From: Candidatus Bathyarchaeota archaeon
GTDB taxonomy: Archaea; Thermoproteota; Bathyarchaeia; TCS64
DNA length: 9,180 nt
NCBI GenBank assembly: GCA_003662205.1
Contig: QMXQ01000048.1
Span: 1 to 9,180, forward strand
Direction of reading: 5' to 3'
In this document: positions 1-5,702 of the stretch, in pieces
Position numbering within the stretch: position 1 is the first letter of the stretch
Layout of the letters: every line of letters starts with the position of its first letter
The notes under the pieces: generated by a model
Told to the model about the DNA's origin: nothing
The model's input: only the letters and a program-made list of their open reading frames with translations
Database searches by the model: none
Translations under genes and position numbers: made by a program

Positions 1-410
1 GCCCACTCGTAGTTCCCGGGCAGGGCCTCCAGGTACCGCTCCAGGGTCTCGGCGTGGTCGTCGTAGTTGAACTTGGGCCTGAGCTGGATGAGGATGGGGC
101 CGAGCTTCTCCGCCAGCGGCCTGATGAGGTCGAGGAACCGCTCCGTGTCGTCCTCCACGCCCTCCTCCAGCCGGAGCCACTTGTCGTGGGTGATGACCCT
201 GGGGAGCTTGAGGGCGAAGATGAAGCCGAGCGGCGCCGTCCTGTACCAGCCGCGGACTATGCGGGTCGTGGGGTAGCGGTAGAAGGTTGAGTTGACCTCG
301 GCGGTGCTGAAGACCTCGGCGTAGCGTTTGAACCTGCCTTTTTTCTTGTCGTAGAAGGGGCCGACCCACTCGTCGTAGCTCCAGCCGCTGGTGCCGATGA
401 TGAGGCTCAC
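1..410 (-). CDS. DUF72 family protein, N-terminal part (runs off the window)
   Basis: The reading frame begins at GTG (408-410) and stays open to the left edge, giving 136 residues of a family usually about 240-250 long, so the C-terminal half lies outside. The protein opens with IIGTSGWSYDEWVGPFY, the hallmark start of DUF72 (UPF0759), followed by the typical EVNSTFYRYP segment (about residues 37-46), a FALKLPRVITHDKW segment and a GPILIQLRPKF strand near residue 110. DUF72 proteins are predicted TIM-barrel proteins of unknown biochemical function that are widespread in archaea and bacteria. A partial Shine-Dalgarno sequence (GAGGGG) lies five bases before the GTG, and an AT-rich box at 449-456 lies about 40 bases upstream, as expected for an archaeal promoter with a short leader. 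It is transcribed away from the cupin operon. Family assignment is firm; the function is unknown. Confidence 0.9.
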   Translation of the reverse strand, partial: MSLIIGTSGWSYDEWVGPFYDKKKGRFKRYAEVFSTAEVNSTFYRYPTTRIVRGWYRTAPLGFIFALKLPRVITHDKWLRLEEGVEDDTERFLDLIRPLAEKLGPILIQLRPKFNYDDHAETLERYLEALPGNYEW

Positions 411-448
411 GGGGACCCCTCTGATCAGGCTTATGTGGGGCTGAGCCG

Positions 449-456
449 TATAAAAT
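449..456. promoter_or_regulatory. TATA-like box in the divergent DUF72/cupin gap
   Basis: TATAAAAT on the plus strand (ATTTTATA on the minus strand) is the only AT-rich octamer in this short GC-rich gap. Its centre is about 42 bases from the minus-strand GTG, which would place the DUF72 transcript start near 426 and leave a leader of about 16 bases. On the plus strand it is only about 19 bases from the cupin ATG at 471, closer than the usual 26-27. It therefore either serves mainly the minus strand or the cupin starts at the in-frame GTG at 483. Confidence 0.5.
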
Positions 457-470
457 CTTGGGGCGTTCGG

Positions 471-872
471 ATGAACCTGAAGGTGAGGAGGCTGACGGAG
501 GAGCCGGGCGAAGACGAGCTCGGGGAGGGGTACAGCGGCGTCAACTCGGTCTGGGTTGTCCTCAAGCGTGCCGACCTGGCCGCCTTCTCCTGCCGTATTT
601 TCCGTATGGAGCCGGACGGGCACACGCCGATGCACGCCCACGGGAGGGAGCACGTGGCAGTCGTCATCCGGGGCACCTGCCGAGTCGAGTGCGGCTCCCA
701 GGTCGAGGACGTCGGGGAGGGATGCATCATCCGAGTTCCGCCCAACGCTGCCCACAGCTTCTCCAACCCGACCAAGGAGAGGCTCGTGCTCCTGGTGATG
801 AACCTCTACGTGGAGCCGGGCAAAACCGTTAAGGACGCTTCGGGCCCGAGTGTAGTCGGTGAGACGCCTTGA
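471..872 (+). CDS. Small single-domain cupin protein
   Basis: The product is 133 residues with one cupin barrel. Motif 1 is visible as H55-A-H57-G-R-E60-H61 followed by VVIRG (64-68), and motif 2 as PPNAAHSF with H95; H55, H57, E60 or H61, and H95 are the expected metal ligands. Such cupins can be dioxygenases, isomerases, decarboxylases or non-enzymatic binders, and nothing here decides between them. ATG 471 is preferred over the upstream in-frame GTG at 435, because the TATA-like box at 449 lies inside that extension; GTG 483 is a further alternative. The stop codon overlaps the TTG start of the CoA-transferase alpha subunit (TTGA, 869-872), so the cupin is the first gene of a translationally linked operon. 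That linkage suggests a role in the same acyl-CoA pathway, for instance on a keto-acid or hydroxy-acid intermediate, but this is inference. Confidence 0.85.
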   Translation: MNLKVRRLTEEPGEDELGEGYSGVNSVWVVLKRADLAAFSCRIFRMEPDGHTPMHAHGREHVAVVIRGTCRVECGSQVEDVGEGCIIRVPPNAAHSFSNPTKERLVLLVMNLYVEPGKTVKDASGPSVVGETP

Positions 873-1885
873 AGGTGCTGGAAGAGGGCCGGGGGACGCT
901 CCTCGGCTGGATGGACCCCGACGAGGCCCGCCGCTGGATGGCTGAGAAGAAGAGCAGGGGGCTGGAGGACAAGAGGATGCCCCTGCGGGAGGCCGTGGAG
1001 CGGTTCACCCGGGACGGCGACTACTTCGCCCTCGGCGGCTTCGGCCACATCCGCTTCAGCATGGCCGCCATCTACGAGATGATCAGGCAGGGGCGCCGCC
1101 ACCTGGCGATGGCGGCGAAGACCGCCGTCCACGACATCGACGTCCTCGTCGCCTCGGGCGTCGTCGACCAGGTCGAGTGCGCCTACAGCTTCGGCCACGA
1201 GCTCCGGGGGCTGTCGCCGGCGGGGCGGCGGGCCGTCGAAGGCGGCAGGGTGAAGGTGGTCGCCGAGATATCCAACGCCGGGTTCCAGTGGAGGTTCAAG
1301 GCGGCGGCGATGGGCCTCCCCTTCATGCCGGCCCGAGTGATGCTGGGGACCGACACCCTCAAGCTCAGCTCGGCGAAGGTAGTGGAGGATCCCTTCACCG
1401 GGAAGCCCATCTGCCTGCTGCCGGCTTGCTACCCCGACTTCGCCTTCATCCACGTCCACCGCTGCGACCGGTACGGGAACGCGCAGATTGACGGCATCAC
1501 CATCGAGGACTCCGACCTGGCCCGGGCGGCGAAGCGGCTGATCCTCACCACCGAGAAGGTTGTGCCGGAGGAGGAGATACGCCGGCAGCCCGACAGGACC
1601 GTCATCCCCCACTTCCTCGTGGACGCCGTCTGCGAGGTCCCCTACGGGTCCCACCCGGGGAACATGCCGGGCCTCTACTACTCGGACGAGGAGCACATGG
1701 CCGAGTGGCTCACCCTCAGCAGGACGGACGAGGGGGTCGAGGAGTACCTGGAGAGGTACGTCCTCTCCGTCGAGGACTTCTCCGAGTACATCGAGCTGGT
1801 GGGCGGCGAGGAGAAGATGGCGTACCTGAGGCACCTTGAGGCGCTGGAGGCGCCGCTGAGGGCGCCATGGGCGAGGCGAGGATGA
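869..1885 (+). CDS. gctA: Class I CoA-transferase, alpha subunit (glutaconate CoA-transferase type)
   Basis: The 338-residue product matches the alpha subunit of family I CoA-transferases, which move CoA between carboxylic acids as an alpha/beta heteromer in the cytoplasm. Visible hallmarks are the DGDYFALGGFG strand-loop (about 49-59), WRFKAAAMGLPFMPARVMLG (141-160), the DRYGNAQIDG motif (200-209) and AAKRLILTTEK (220-230). The 40-residue N-terminal lead containing GWMDPDEARRWM is, from memory, seen in some archaeal homologs. The TTG start at 869 is chosen because GGTGAG lies five bases upstream; the first ATG is 911. The gene overlaps the cupin by TTGA and the beta subunit by ATGA. The substrate cannot be read from sequence. 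Alternatives within the fold include IpdA-like CoA hydrolases, but the companion beta subunit keeps a candidate catalytic glutamate, which favours a true transferase. Confidence 0.88.
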   Translation: MKVLEEGRGTLLGWMDPDEARRWMAEKKSRGLEDKRMPLREAVERFTRDGDYFALGGFGHIRFSMAAIYEMIRQGRRHLAMAAKTAVHDIDVLVASGVVDQVECAYSFGHELRGLSPAGRRAVEGGRVKVVAEISNAGFQWRFKAAAMGLPFMPARVMLGTDTLKLSSAKVVEDPFTGKPICLLPACYPDFAFIHVHRCDRYGNAQIDGITIEDSDLARAAKRLILTTEKVVPEEEIRRQPDRTVIPHFLVDAVCEVPYGSHPGNMPGLYYSDEEHMAEWLTLSRTDEGVEEYLERYVLSVEDFSEYIELVGGEEKMAYLRHLEALEAPLRAPWARRG

Positions 1886-2646
1886 TGGAGTACAACAAGA
1901 CCGAGCTCATGGCGTGCGCCGCCAGCCGGGTCCTGGAGGACGGTCGGTCGGTGCTCGTGGGGACGGGGTTGCCCATCATCGCCGCGACGCTGGCCCAGAG
2001 GCTCCACGCTCCGGACTTGCTCATAGTCTTCGAGGCAGGCGGCATCGGCCCGAGGATCCCGATGATCCCCATCAGCGTCGGGGACAGCCGCACCTTCCAC
2101 AGGGCGGCGATGGCGGCGAGCATGGACTATGTGATGAGCCTCGCTCAACTCGGGTTCATCGACTATGCCTTCCTCGGCGCCGCCCAGATCGACCCCTACG
2201 GGAACCTGAACACCACCGTCATCGGACGACACGATCGGCCGAAGGTGAGGCTCCCCGGGAGCGGCGGGGCCAACGACGCCGGCTCCCTCTGCCGCCGCAC
2301 CATCATCCTGATGCGCCACGACCGCCGCCGCTTCGTCGAACACCTCGACTTCCTGACGACGCCCGGCTACCTCACCGGCCCCGGCGCCCGGGAGAGGGCG
2401 GGGCTGCCGGCGGAGACCGGCCCCCACCGGGTCATCACCCAGCTCGGCGTCATGGGCTTCCACCCGTCGTCGAAGCGGATGATGTTGCTATCCGTCCACC
2501 CCGGGGTGACGGTGGAGGACGTAGTGGAGAACACGGGCTTCGAGCTCCTCATCCCCGACGAGGTCTCGACGACCGAGCCGCCGACGGAGGCGGAGCTGAG
2601 GCTGCTGCGGGAGGAGATCGACCCCGCCGGCATCGTCATCGGCTAG
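1882..2646 (+). CDS. gctB: Class I CoA-transferase, beta subunit with candidate catalytic Glu
   Basis: The 254-residue product is the partner of the preceding gene. The N-terminal part reads SVLVGTGLP then FEAGGIGP; the glutamate in FEAGG (about residue 51 from this start) falls at the place of the catalytic Glu54 of Acidaminococcus glutaconate CoA-transferase beta, which forms the glutamyl-CoA thioester intermediate. Further family features are the D-Y-A-F-L-G-A-A-Q-I-D-P-Y-G-N-L-N segment (about 94-110), the glycine-rich LPGSGGANDAGSL loop, and a C-terminal HPGVTVEDVVENTGF segment. ATG 1882 overlaps the alpha-subunit stop (ATGA); ATG 1867 and ATG 1885 are also in frame. The gene ends in TAG, which interlocks with the stop codon of the converging BKACE gene. 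A transferase acting on acetoacetate, butyryl-CoA-like or longer acyl groups would suit that neighbour; the substrate is unproven. Confidence 0.88.
   Translation: MMEYNKTELMACAASRVLEDGRSVLVGTGLPIIAATLAQRLHAPDLLIVFEAGGIGPRIPMIPISVGDSRTFHRAAMAASMDYVMSLAQLGFIDYAFLGAAQIDPYGNLNTTVIGRHDRPKVRLPGSGGANDAGSLCRRTIILMRHDRRRFVEHLDFLTTPGYLTGPGARERAGLPAETGPHRVITQLGVMGFHPSSKRMMLLSVHPGVTVEDVVENTGFELLIPDEVSTTEPPTEAELRLLREEIDPAGIVIG
2643..2646. other. Interlocked stop codons of convergent genes (CTAG)
   Basis: The plus-strand CoA-transferase beta gene stops with TAG at 2644-2646, and the minus-strand BKACE gene stops with TAG read from 2645 to 2643. The palindrome CTAG serves both. There is no intergenic space, so each transcript must extend into the antisense of the other gene before it can terminate. 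Confidence 0.95.
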
Positions 2647-3503
2647 GGCCGCCTCAGCCCCAGCATCTCCCTGGCATCGTCGGGGGTCGCGATGGGGCGG
2701 TCCAGCTCCCGGGCGATGTTCGCCACCTTCTTCACCAGCTCGGCGTTGCTCCTCGCGAGGACGCCCCGCCTGAGGTAGATGTTATCCTCGAAGCCGACCC
2801 GGACGTGGCCGCCCAGGGTCATGGCGACGGCGGCCATCGGAATCTCATACCTGCCTAGGGCGCAGACGCTCCATGTCCACCCCTCCGGCAGCTGGTCCAA
2901 GCAGTAGAGGAGGGCCCTGGGCGTGGGCAGGATGCCGGTCCGCCCCACCATCACGAACTGGACGTGGAGGGGCTCGGGGACGATGCCCTTCGCGGCGAGC
3001 TGCCTGCAGACGTTGATCATGCCGGTGTCGTAGACCTCGTGCTCGGGCTTGACGCCTGCCTCCACCATGTAGCCCGCCCACCGCTCGATCATGTCGACGG
3101 TGTTCAGGAATATCCCGCCGGTCGGGTGCTCCGCCCACCGGTTCATCGTCCCCATGTTCAGCGACATCATCTCCTGCCCCAGGCGGCACCGCTCCCTCAC
3201 CAGCTCGTCCCACCTCTCGGGCGGGTTGCCGACCCTCCCGCCGCCGGTGGTGAGATTGATGACGACGTCAACCCGCTCCCGGATGCGATCCACGTACTCC
3301 TTCAGCACGGGGTTTGGGTCGCCCGCGTAGGGTTCGCCCGTCTCGGGGTCCTTCGCGTGGAGGTGCACGATGGACGCGCCTGCCTCGACGCTACGGACCA
3401 CCTCCTCCACGATCTCGTCGACGGTGGAGGGGACGTAGGGCGTCGCCGCCTTCGACACGTACTCGCCGCCCGTCACCGCGGCCGTGATGATGAGCTTGCT
3501 CAT
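2643..3503 (-). CDS. Beta-keto acid cleavage enzyme (BKACE / Kce, DUF849)
   Basis: This 286-residue protein is a full-length BKACE, a zinc-dependent TIM-barrel enzyme that converts a beta-keto acid plus acetyl-CoA into acetoacetate plus a new acyl-CoA. Zinc ligands are recognisable as H47 and H49 in VHLHAKDP and E239 in GHVRVGFEDN, equivalent to His46, His48 and Glu230 of the lysine-fermentation enzyme Kce; R235 and D240 also sit at the conserved spacing. Other family features are ITAAVTGGE (6-14), INLTTGGG (82-89), MMSLNMGTMN (112-121) and EVYDTGM (156-162). E14 lies at the same place as a glutamate in Kce, so an amino or otherwise positively charged substrate is possible. ATG 3503 is preceded by GGTGG. 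It faces the CoA-transferase operon, a likely metabolic partner, and is divergent from the HAD gene. Family is certain, exact substrate unknown. Confidence 0.93.
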   Translation of the reverse strand: MSKLIITAAVTGGEYVSKAATPYVPSTVDEIVEEVVRSVEAGASIVHLHAKDPETGEPYAGDPNPVLKEYVDRIRERVDVVINLTTGGGRVGNPPERWDELVRERCRLGQEMMSLNMGTMNRWAEHPTGGIFLNTVDMIERWAGYMVEAGVKPEHEVYDTGMINVCRQLAAKGIVPEPLHVQFVMVGRTGILPTPRALLYCLDQLPEGWTWSVCALGRYEIPMAAVAMTLGGHVRVGFEDNIYLRRGVLARSNAELVKKVANIARELDRPIATPDDAREMLGLRRP

Positions 3504-3586
3504 AAGCCACCAATGTAAACTACGCCGATGCGTGCTTAACGCTTACTCCAACACCCTTTTACGAGGGAGGCGGAATAAGACCGCGT
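3504..3586. promoter_or_regulatory. Divergent promoter region BKACE / HAD hydrolase
   Basis: This 83-base gap is AT-richer than its flanks. On the plus strand CTTTTA (3556-3561) is centred about 28 bases before the HAD ATG at 3587, the position expected of a TATA box for a transcript that starts at the start codon. On the minus strand, a weaker TTAAGC-type element near 3534-3540 lies about 34 bases before the BKACE ATG. A purine-rich GGGAGGCGG (3565-3573) is too far from the HAD start to be a normal Shine-Dalgarno site. Confidence 0.5.
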
Positions 3587-4246
3587 ATGGGCCGCGTAGA
3601 GGTCGTCAGTTTTGACATGGAGGGGACCATCATCGATCCCTCCTTCAGCAACCTCATCTGGGAGACCGACATCCCCCGGCTCTACGCCGAGCAGCACGGC
3701 GTCAGCTTCGAGGCCGCCCGCGACCATGTCCTCGCCGAGTACCGGCAGGTGGGCGACGAGCGGCCCGAGTGGTACGACGTCGGCTACTGGTTCCGCAGGC
3801 TGGAGCTCTCCGGGGACTGGCGGGAGCTGCTGGAGCGACGCCGGGGCGCCTGCAAGGTCTACCCCGAGGCCAGGGGCGTCCTGGAGCGGCTACGGGGCAG
3901 GTATCTCCTCGTCCTGACCTCCAACACCATAAAGGAGTTCCTGGAGGTCCAGCTCGGAGGCCTCAGCGGCTTCTTCGCCCACATCTTCTCCGCCCCCTCC
4001 GACTTCGGCGAGGTCAAGAAGTCGCCGGAGTTCTACCGCAGGATCTGCCGGATCATCGGGGCCGCCCCCGAGGAGGTCGCCCATGTGGGGGACCACTTGA
4101 AGTTCGACTACGAGGCGCCGAGGCAGCTCGGCATCCACGCCTACTACCTGGACCGCTCAGGGGAGGCCGAGGGACGCCACGTCGTCCGCGACCTCGTGGA
4201 GTTCGAGCGCAGAGTAGAGCTGATAGACGGCTCGCCGCAGCCCTAA
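3587..4246 (+). CDS. HAD-superfamily hydrolase with DxE motif I
   Basis: The 219-residue product has all four HAD motifs: motif I FDMEGT (nucleophile D10), motif II VLTSN (about 108-112), a motif III lysine in the KKSPEFYRRI stretch (about 144-153), and motif IV VGDHLKFDYEAP (about 166-177). A helical cap lies between motifs I and II (roughly residues 20-85), placing it in the HAD type IA-like group, probably a cytoplasmic phosphatase of a small phosphorylated metabolite. The second motif I acidic residue is Glu12 instead of the usual Asp; enolase-phosphatase MtnC also has a DxEGT motif, so activity is still expected. ATG 3587 is supported by the TATA-like box about 28 bases upstream, which implies a leaderless message. 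No neighbour reveals the substrate. Confidence 0.85.
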   Translation: MGRVEVVSFDMEGTIIDPSFSNLIWETDIPRLYAEQHGVSFEAARDHVLAEYRQVGDERPEWYDVGYWFRRLELSGDWRELLERRRGACKVYPEARGVLERLRGRYLLVLTSNTIKEFLEVQLGGLSGFFAHIFSAPSDFGEVKKSPEFYRRICRIIGAAPEEVAHVGDHLKFDYEAPRQLGIHAYYLDRSGEAEGRHVVRDLVEFERRVELIDGSPQP

Positions 4247-4308
4247 GCCGGAGGGCTCCTTAATCAGCTTCTCCCGGGGCGGGTTCGTCAGGTATCAGGG
4301 ATTCATAA

Positions 4309-4317
4309 CTTTAATAA
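4309..4317 (+). promoter_or_regulatory. TATA box of the membrane winged-helix gene
   Basis: CTTTAATAA lies in the 103-base gap after the HAD gene. Its centre at about 4313 predicts transcription starting near 4340. This is downstream of the candidate TTG at 4332 and ten bases before ATG 4350, so the box decides the start codon in favour of 4350. Confidence 0.6.
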
Positions 4318-4349
4318 CGACTCCCCGGAAGTTGATCTTCGATCCGCAG

Positions 4350-5639
4350 ATGCGGCGTGCAGTAGCGGGGGCCCTGCCGATTCTGGCTGCGGTTGTCCTA
4401 GTCCTGTTGACCCCCCTGGAGGCTGCGGAGGCTCAGCCGAGCTATACGCCGAGGGAGCTCGTCTTCGCCGTCTACGCTGACGGGGTTGTGGCGGTCGACT
4501 ACACCGCCGATGTTGACCCCACCTTGGCCCGGGTGAACATCACCCTCTTCGGCTCCCTGTACGAGGATCTGATCGTGGAGGATCAGGATGGGTTGCTCCT
4601 CGACTACTCGTCCTTCGACGGCGGCGTGACCGTCGACATGTTGGGCTCGACCTCCGTCTCCGTCTCTTACTCGACGCCGGACCTGACGAGCAAGTCCGCG
4701 CAGATCTGGGTCTTCTCCGTCTCGACGCCCATCTCCTCCAGCATTCTGCTCCCTGAGGGCGCGACCATCGTCGGCCTCAACGTCGTCCCCCTCGCCCTGG
4801 GCAGCCTCAACGGCGGCCCCCTCCTCACCATGCCCGCTGGCGACGTGGAGGTGGCCTACACCGTGGGCATAGTGGGGACAAGGGAGCACGCCCTCGCCCT
4901 CATCAAAGACGCCGAGTCGACCATCGAGGCGGTCAAGGCCAACGGCGTCACCGCCGCCGATGCCGAAGACCTGCTGCAACAGGCATACGCCGCCTTCGAC
5001 GCCGAGCGCTACGTCGAGGCGGAGCAGCTCGCAGGCCAGGCCAAGACGTCGGCTCTGAACGCCGAAGCCGCCGCATCCTCGGCGGAGAACTCCATAAACG
5101 AGGCGTCGGCATCCATCTCAGCGGTCAAGAAAGAGGGGCGAACCATCGGCTTGGACACAGCCGAGAAACTCCTCCAGCAGGCCGAAGCCGCCTACGATGC
5201 CGGGGACTACGCGGGGGCGGAGGGGCTGGCGGAGCAGGCCCGTGCCGCGGCGGCGGAGGCGACGGCGCCCCAGCCCTCTTATACTTGGTTTATCGTCGGC
5301 GCCGGTGGCGCTGCGCTGCTCCTGGTCGCGGCTGTATTTGTCCGAAGAAGAGGGAAACCCGGGGTCGAGGCTGGGACTGGGGAGGTGGACCTTGACGCCC
5401 TGTTCGAGCAGAACCCCCATCTGAGGTTCGACGACAGGGAGGTGATAAGGTTCCTGGCTGAGTCCGGCGGGGAGGCGTTCGCGTCGGAGATACGGGAGCG
5501 TTTCAACATCCCCCGGACCAGCGCGTGGAGGATGATCCGGCGGCTCCAGAGGGAGGGCATCATCGAGATCAAGAGCATCGGAGGGCAGAGCCTGGTGCGC
5601 ATCGGGGCGAAATACCGCACGGGAGGCGGCGGCGCGTGA
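4350..5639 (+). CDS. Membrane-anchored winged-helix protein with extracellular hairpin repeats
   Basis: The 429-residue product has, in order: a signal peptide (MRR, then a hydrophobic stretch to about residue 28, ending AEA); an extracellular beta-rich domain (about 30-175) with one N-glycosylation sequon (N63-I-T); two alanine-rich helical-hairpin repeats (about 191-232 and 256-300); one membrane span (about 313-331) followed by RRR, which sets the C-terminus inside; a linker; and a cytoplasmic winged helix (about 358-421) whose recognition helix includes PRTSAWRMIRRLQREG. This layout (signal peptide, outside domain, single span, wHTH) is that of archaeal one-component membrane regulators of unknown ligand. 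ATG 4350 is preferred to TTG 4332 because of the TATA position and because the signal peptide starts cleanly there. It is followed after 63 bases by a secreted protein with related repeats, a probable partner or target. Confidence 0.8.
   Translation: MRRAVAGALPILAAVVLVLLTPLEAAEAQPSYTPRELVFAVYADGVVAVDYTADVDPTLARVNITLFGSLYEDLIVEDQDGLLLDYSSFDGGVTVDMLGSTSVSVSYSTPDLTSKSAQIWVFSVSTPISSSILLPEGATIVGLNVVPLALGSLNGGPLLTMPAGDVEVAYTVGIVGTREHALALIKDAESTIEAVKANGVTAADAEDLLQQAYAAFDAERYVEAEQLAGQAKTSALNAEAAASSAENSINEASASISAVKKEGRTIGLDTAEKLLQQAEAAYDAGDYAGAEGLAEQARAAAAEATAPQPSYTWFIVGAGGAALLLVAAVFVRRRGKPGVEAGTGEVDLDALFEQNPHLRFDDREVIRFLAESGGEAFASEIRERFNIPRTSAWRMIRRLQREGIIEIKSIGGQSLVRIGAKYRTGGGGA
4920..5045 (+). repeat. 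Helical-hairpin protein repeat, copy A (membrane regulator)
   Basis: Residues about 191-232 carry the pattern of a helix ending at a glycine, then A-x-x-LLQQAYAAFDAERYVEAEQLAGQA. This is similar at protein level to copy B downstream and resembles the GD-hairpins in the next gene. Confidence 0.7.
5115..5249 (+). repeat. Helical-hairpin protein repeat, copy B (membrane regulator)
   Basis: Residues about 256-300 repeat the unit with EKLLQQAEAAYDAGDYAGAE followed by GLAEQARAAA. The turn between the two helices has the diagnostic GDY, which is replaced by ERY in copy A. Confidence 0.75.
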
Positions 5640-5671
5640 AACAGGCGTTCCAGGGCGTTCCGGCGGATTCC

Positions 5672-5680
5672 TCTAATATC
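5672..5680 (+). promoter_or_regulatory. TATA-like box of the secreted coiled-coil gene
   Basis: TCTAATATC is the AT-rich element in the 63-base gap after the regulator gene. Its centre lies about 27 bases before the GTG at 5703 and 36 before the ATG at 5712, so either start is compatible (leaderless GTG, or ATG with a nine-base leader). It suggests the gene has its own promoter in addition to any read-through. Confidence 0.5.
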
Positions 5681-5702
5681 TGCCACGCCGCCTTATGGGA
5701 CG

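Noticed and set aside
435..470. N-terminal extension of the cupin to GTG 435
   Set aside because: The extension contains the TATA-like box and adds no cupin structure; ATG 471 or GTG 483 is more plausible.
806..1834. Long minus-strand open frame (342 codons) opposite the CoA-transferase alpha gene
   Set aside because: It is a shadow of the GC-rich plus-strand gene: composition is dominated by Val, Gly, Pro, Arg and His, with no recognisable motif, while the plus frame has clear family motifs.
1914..2858. Plus-strand open frame of 314 codons through gctB and into the BKACE gene
   Set aside because: It is rich in Arg, Pro, Gly and His and overlaps two convincing genes in other frames; it is a by-product of high GC.
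4332..4349. TTG 4332 as the start of the membrane regulator
   Set aside because: It lies upstream of the transcript start predicted from the TATA box, and the signal peptide begins properly at ATG 4350.
4398..4979. Minus-strand open frame of 193 codons opposite the membrane regulator
   Set aside because: Composition is typical of an antisense shadow; the plus frame has signal peptide, membrane span and winged helix.
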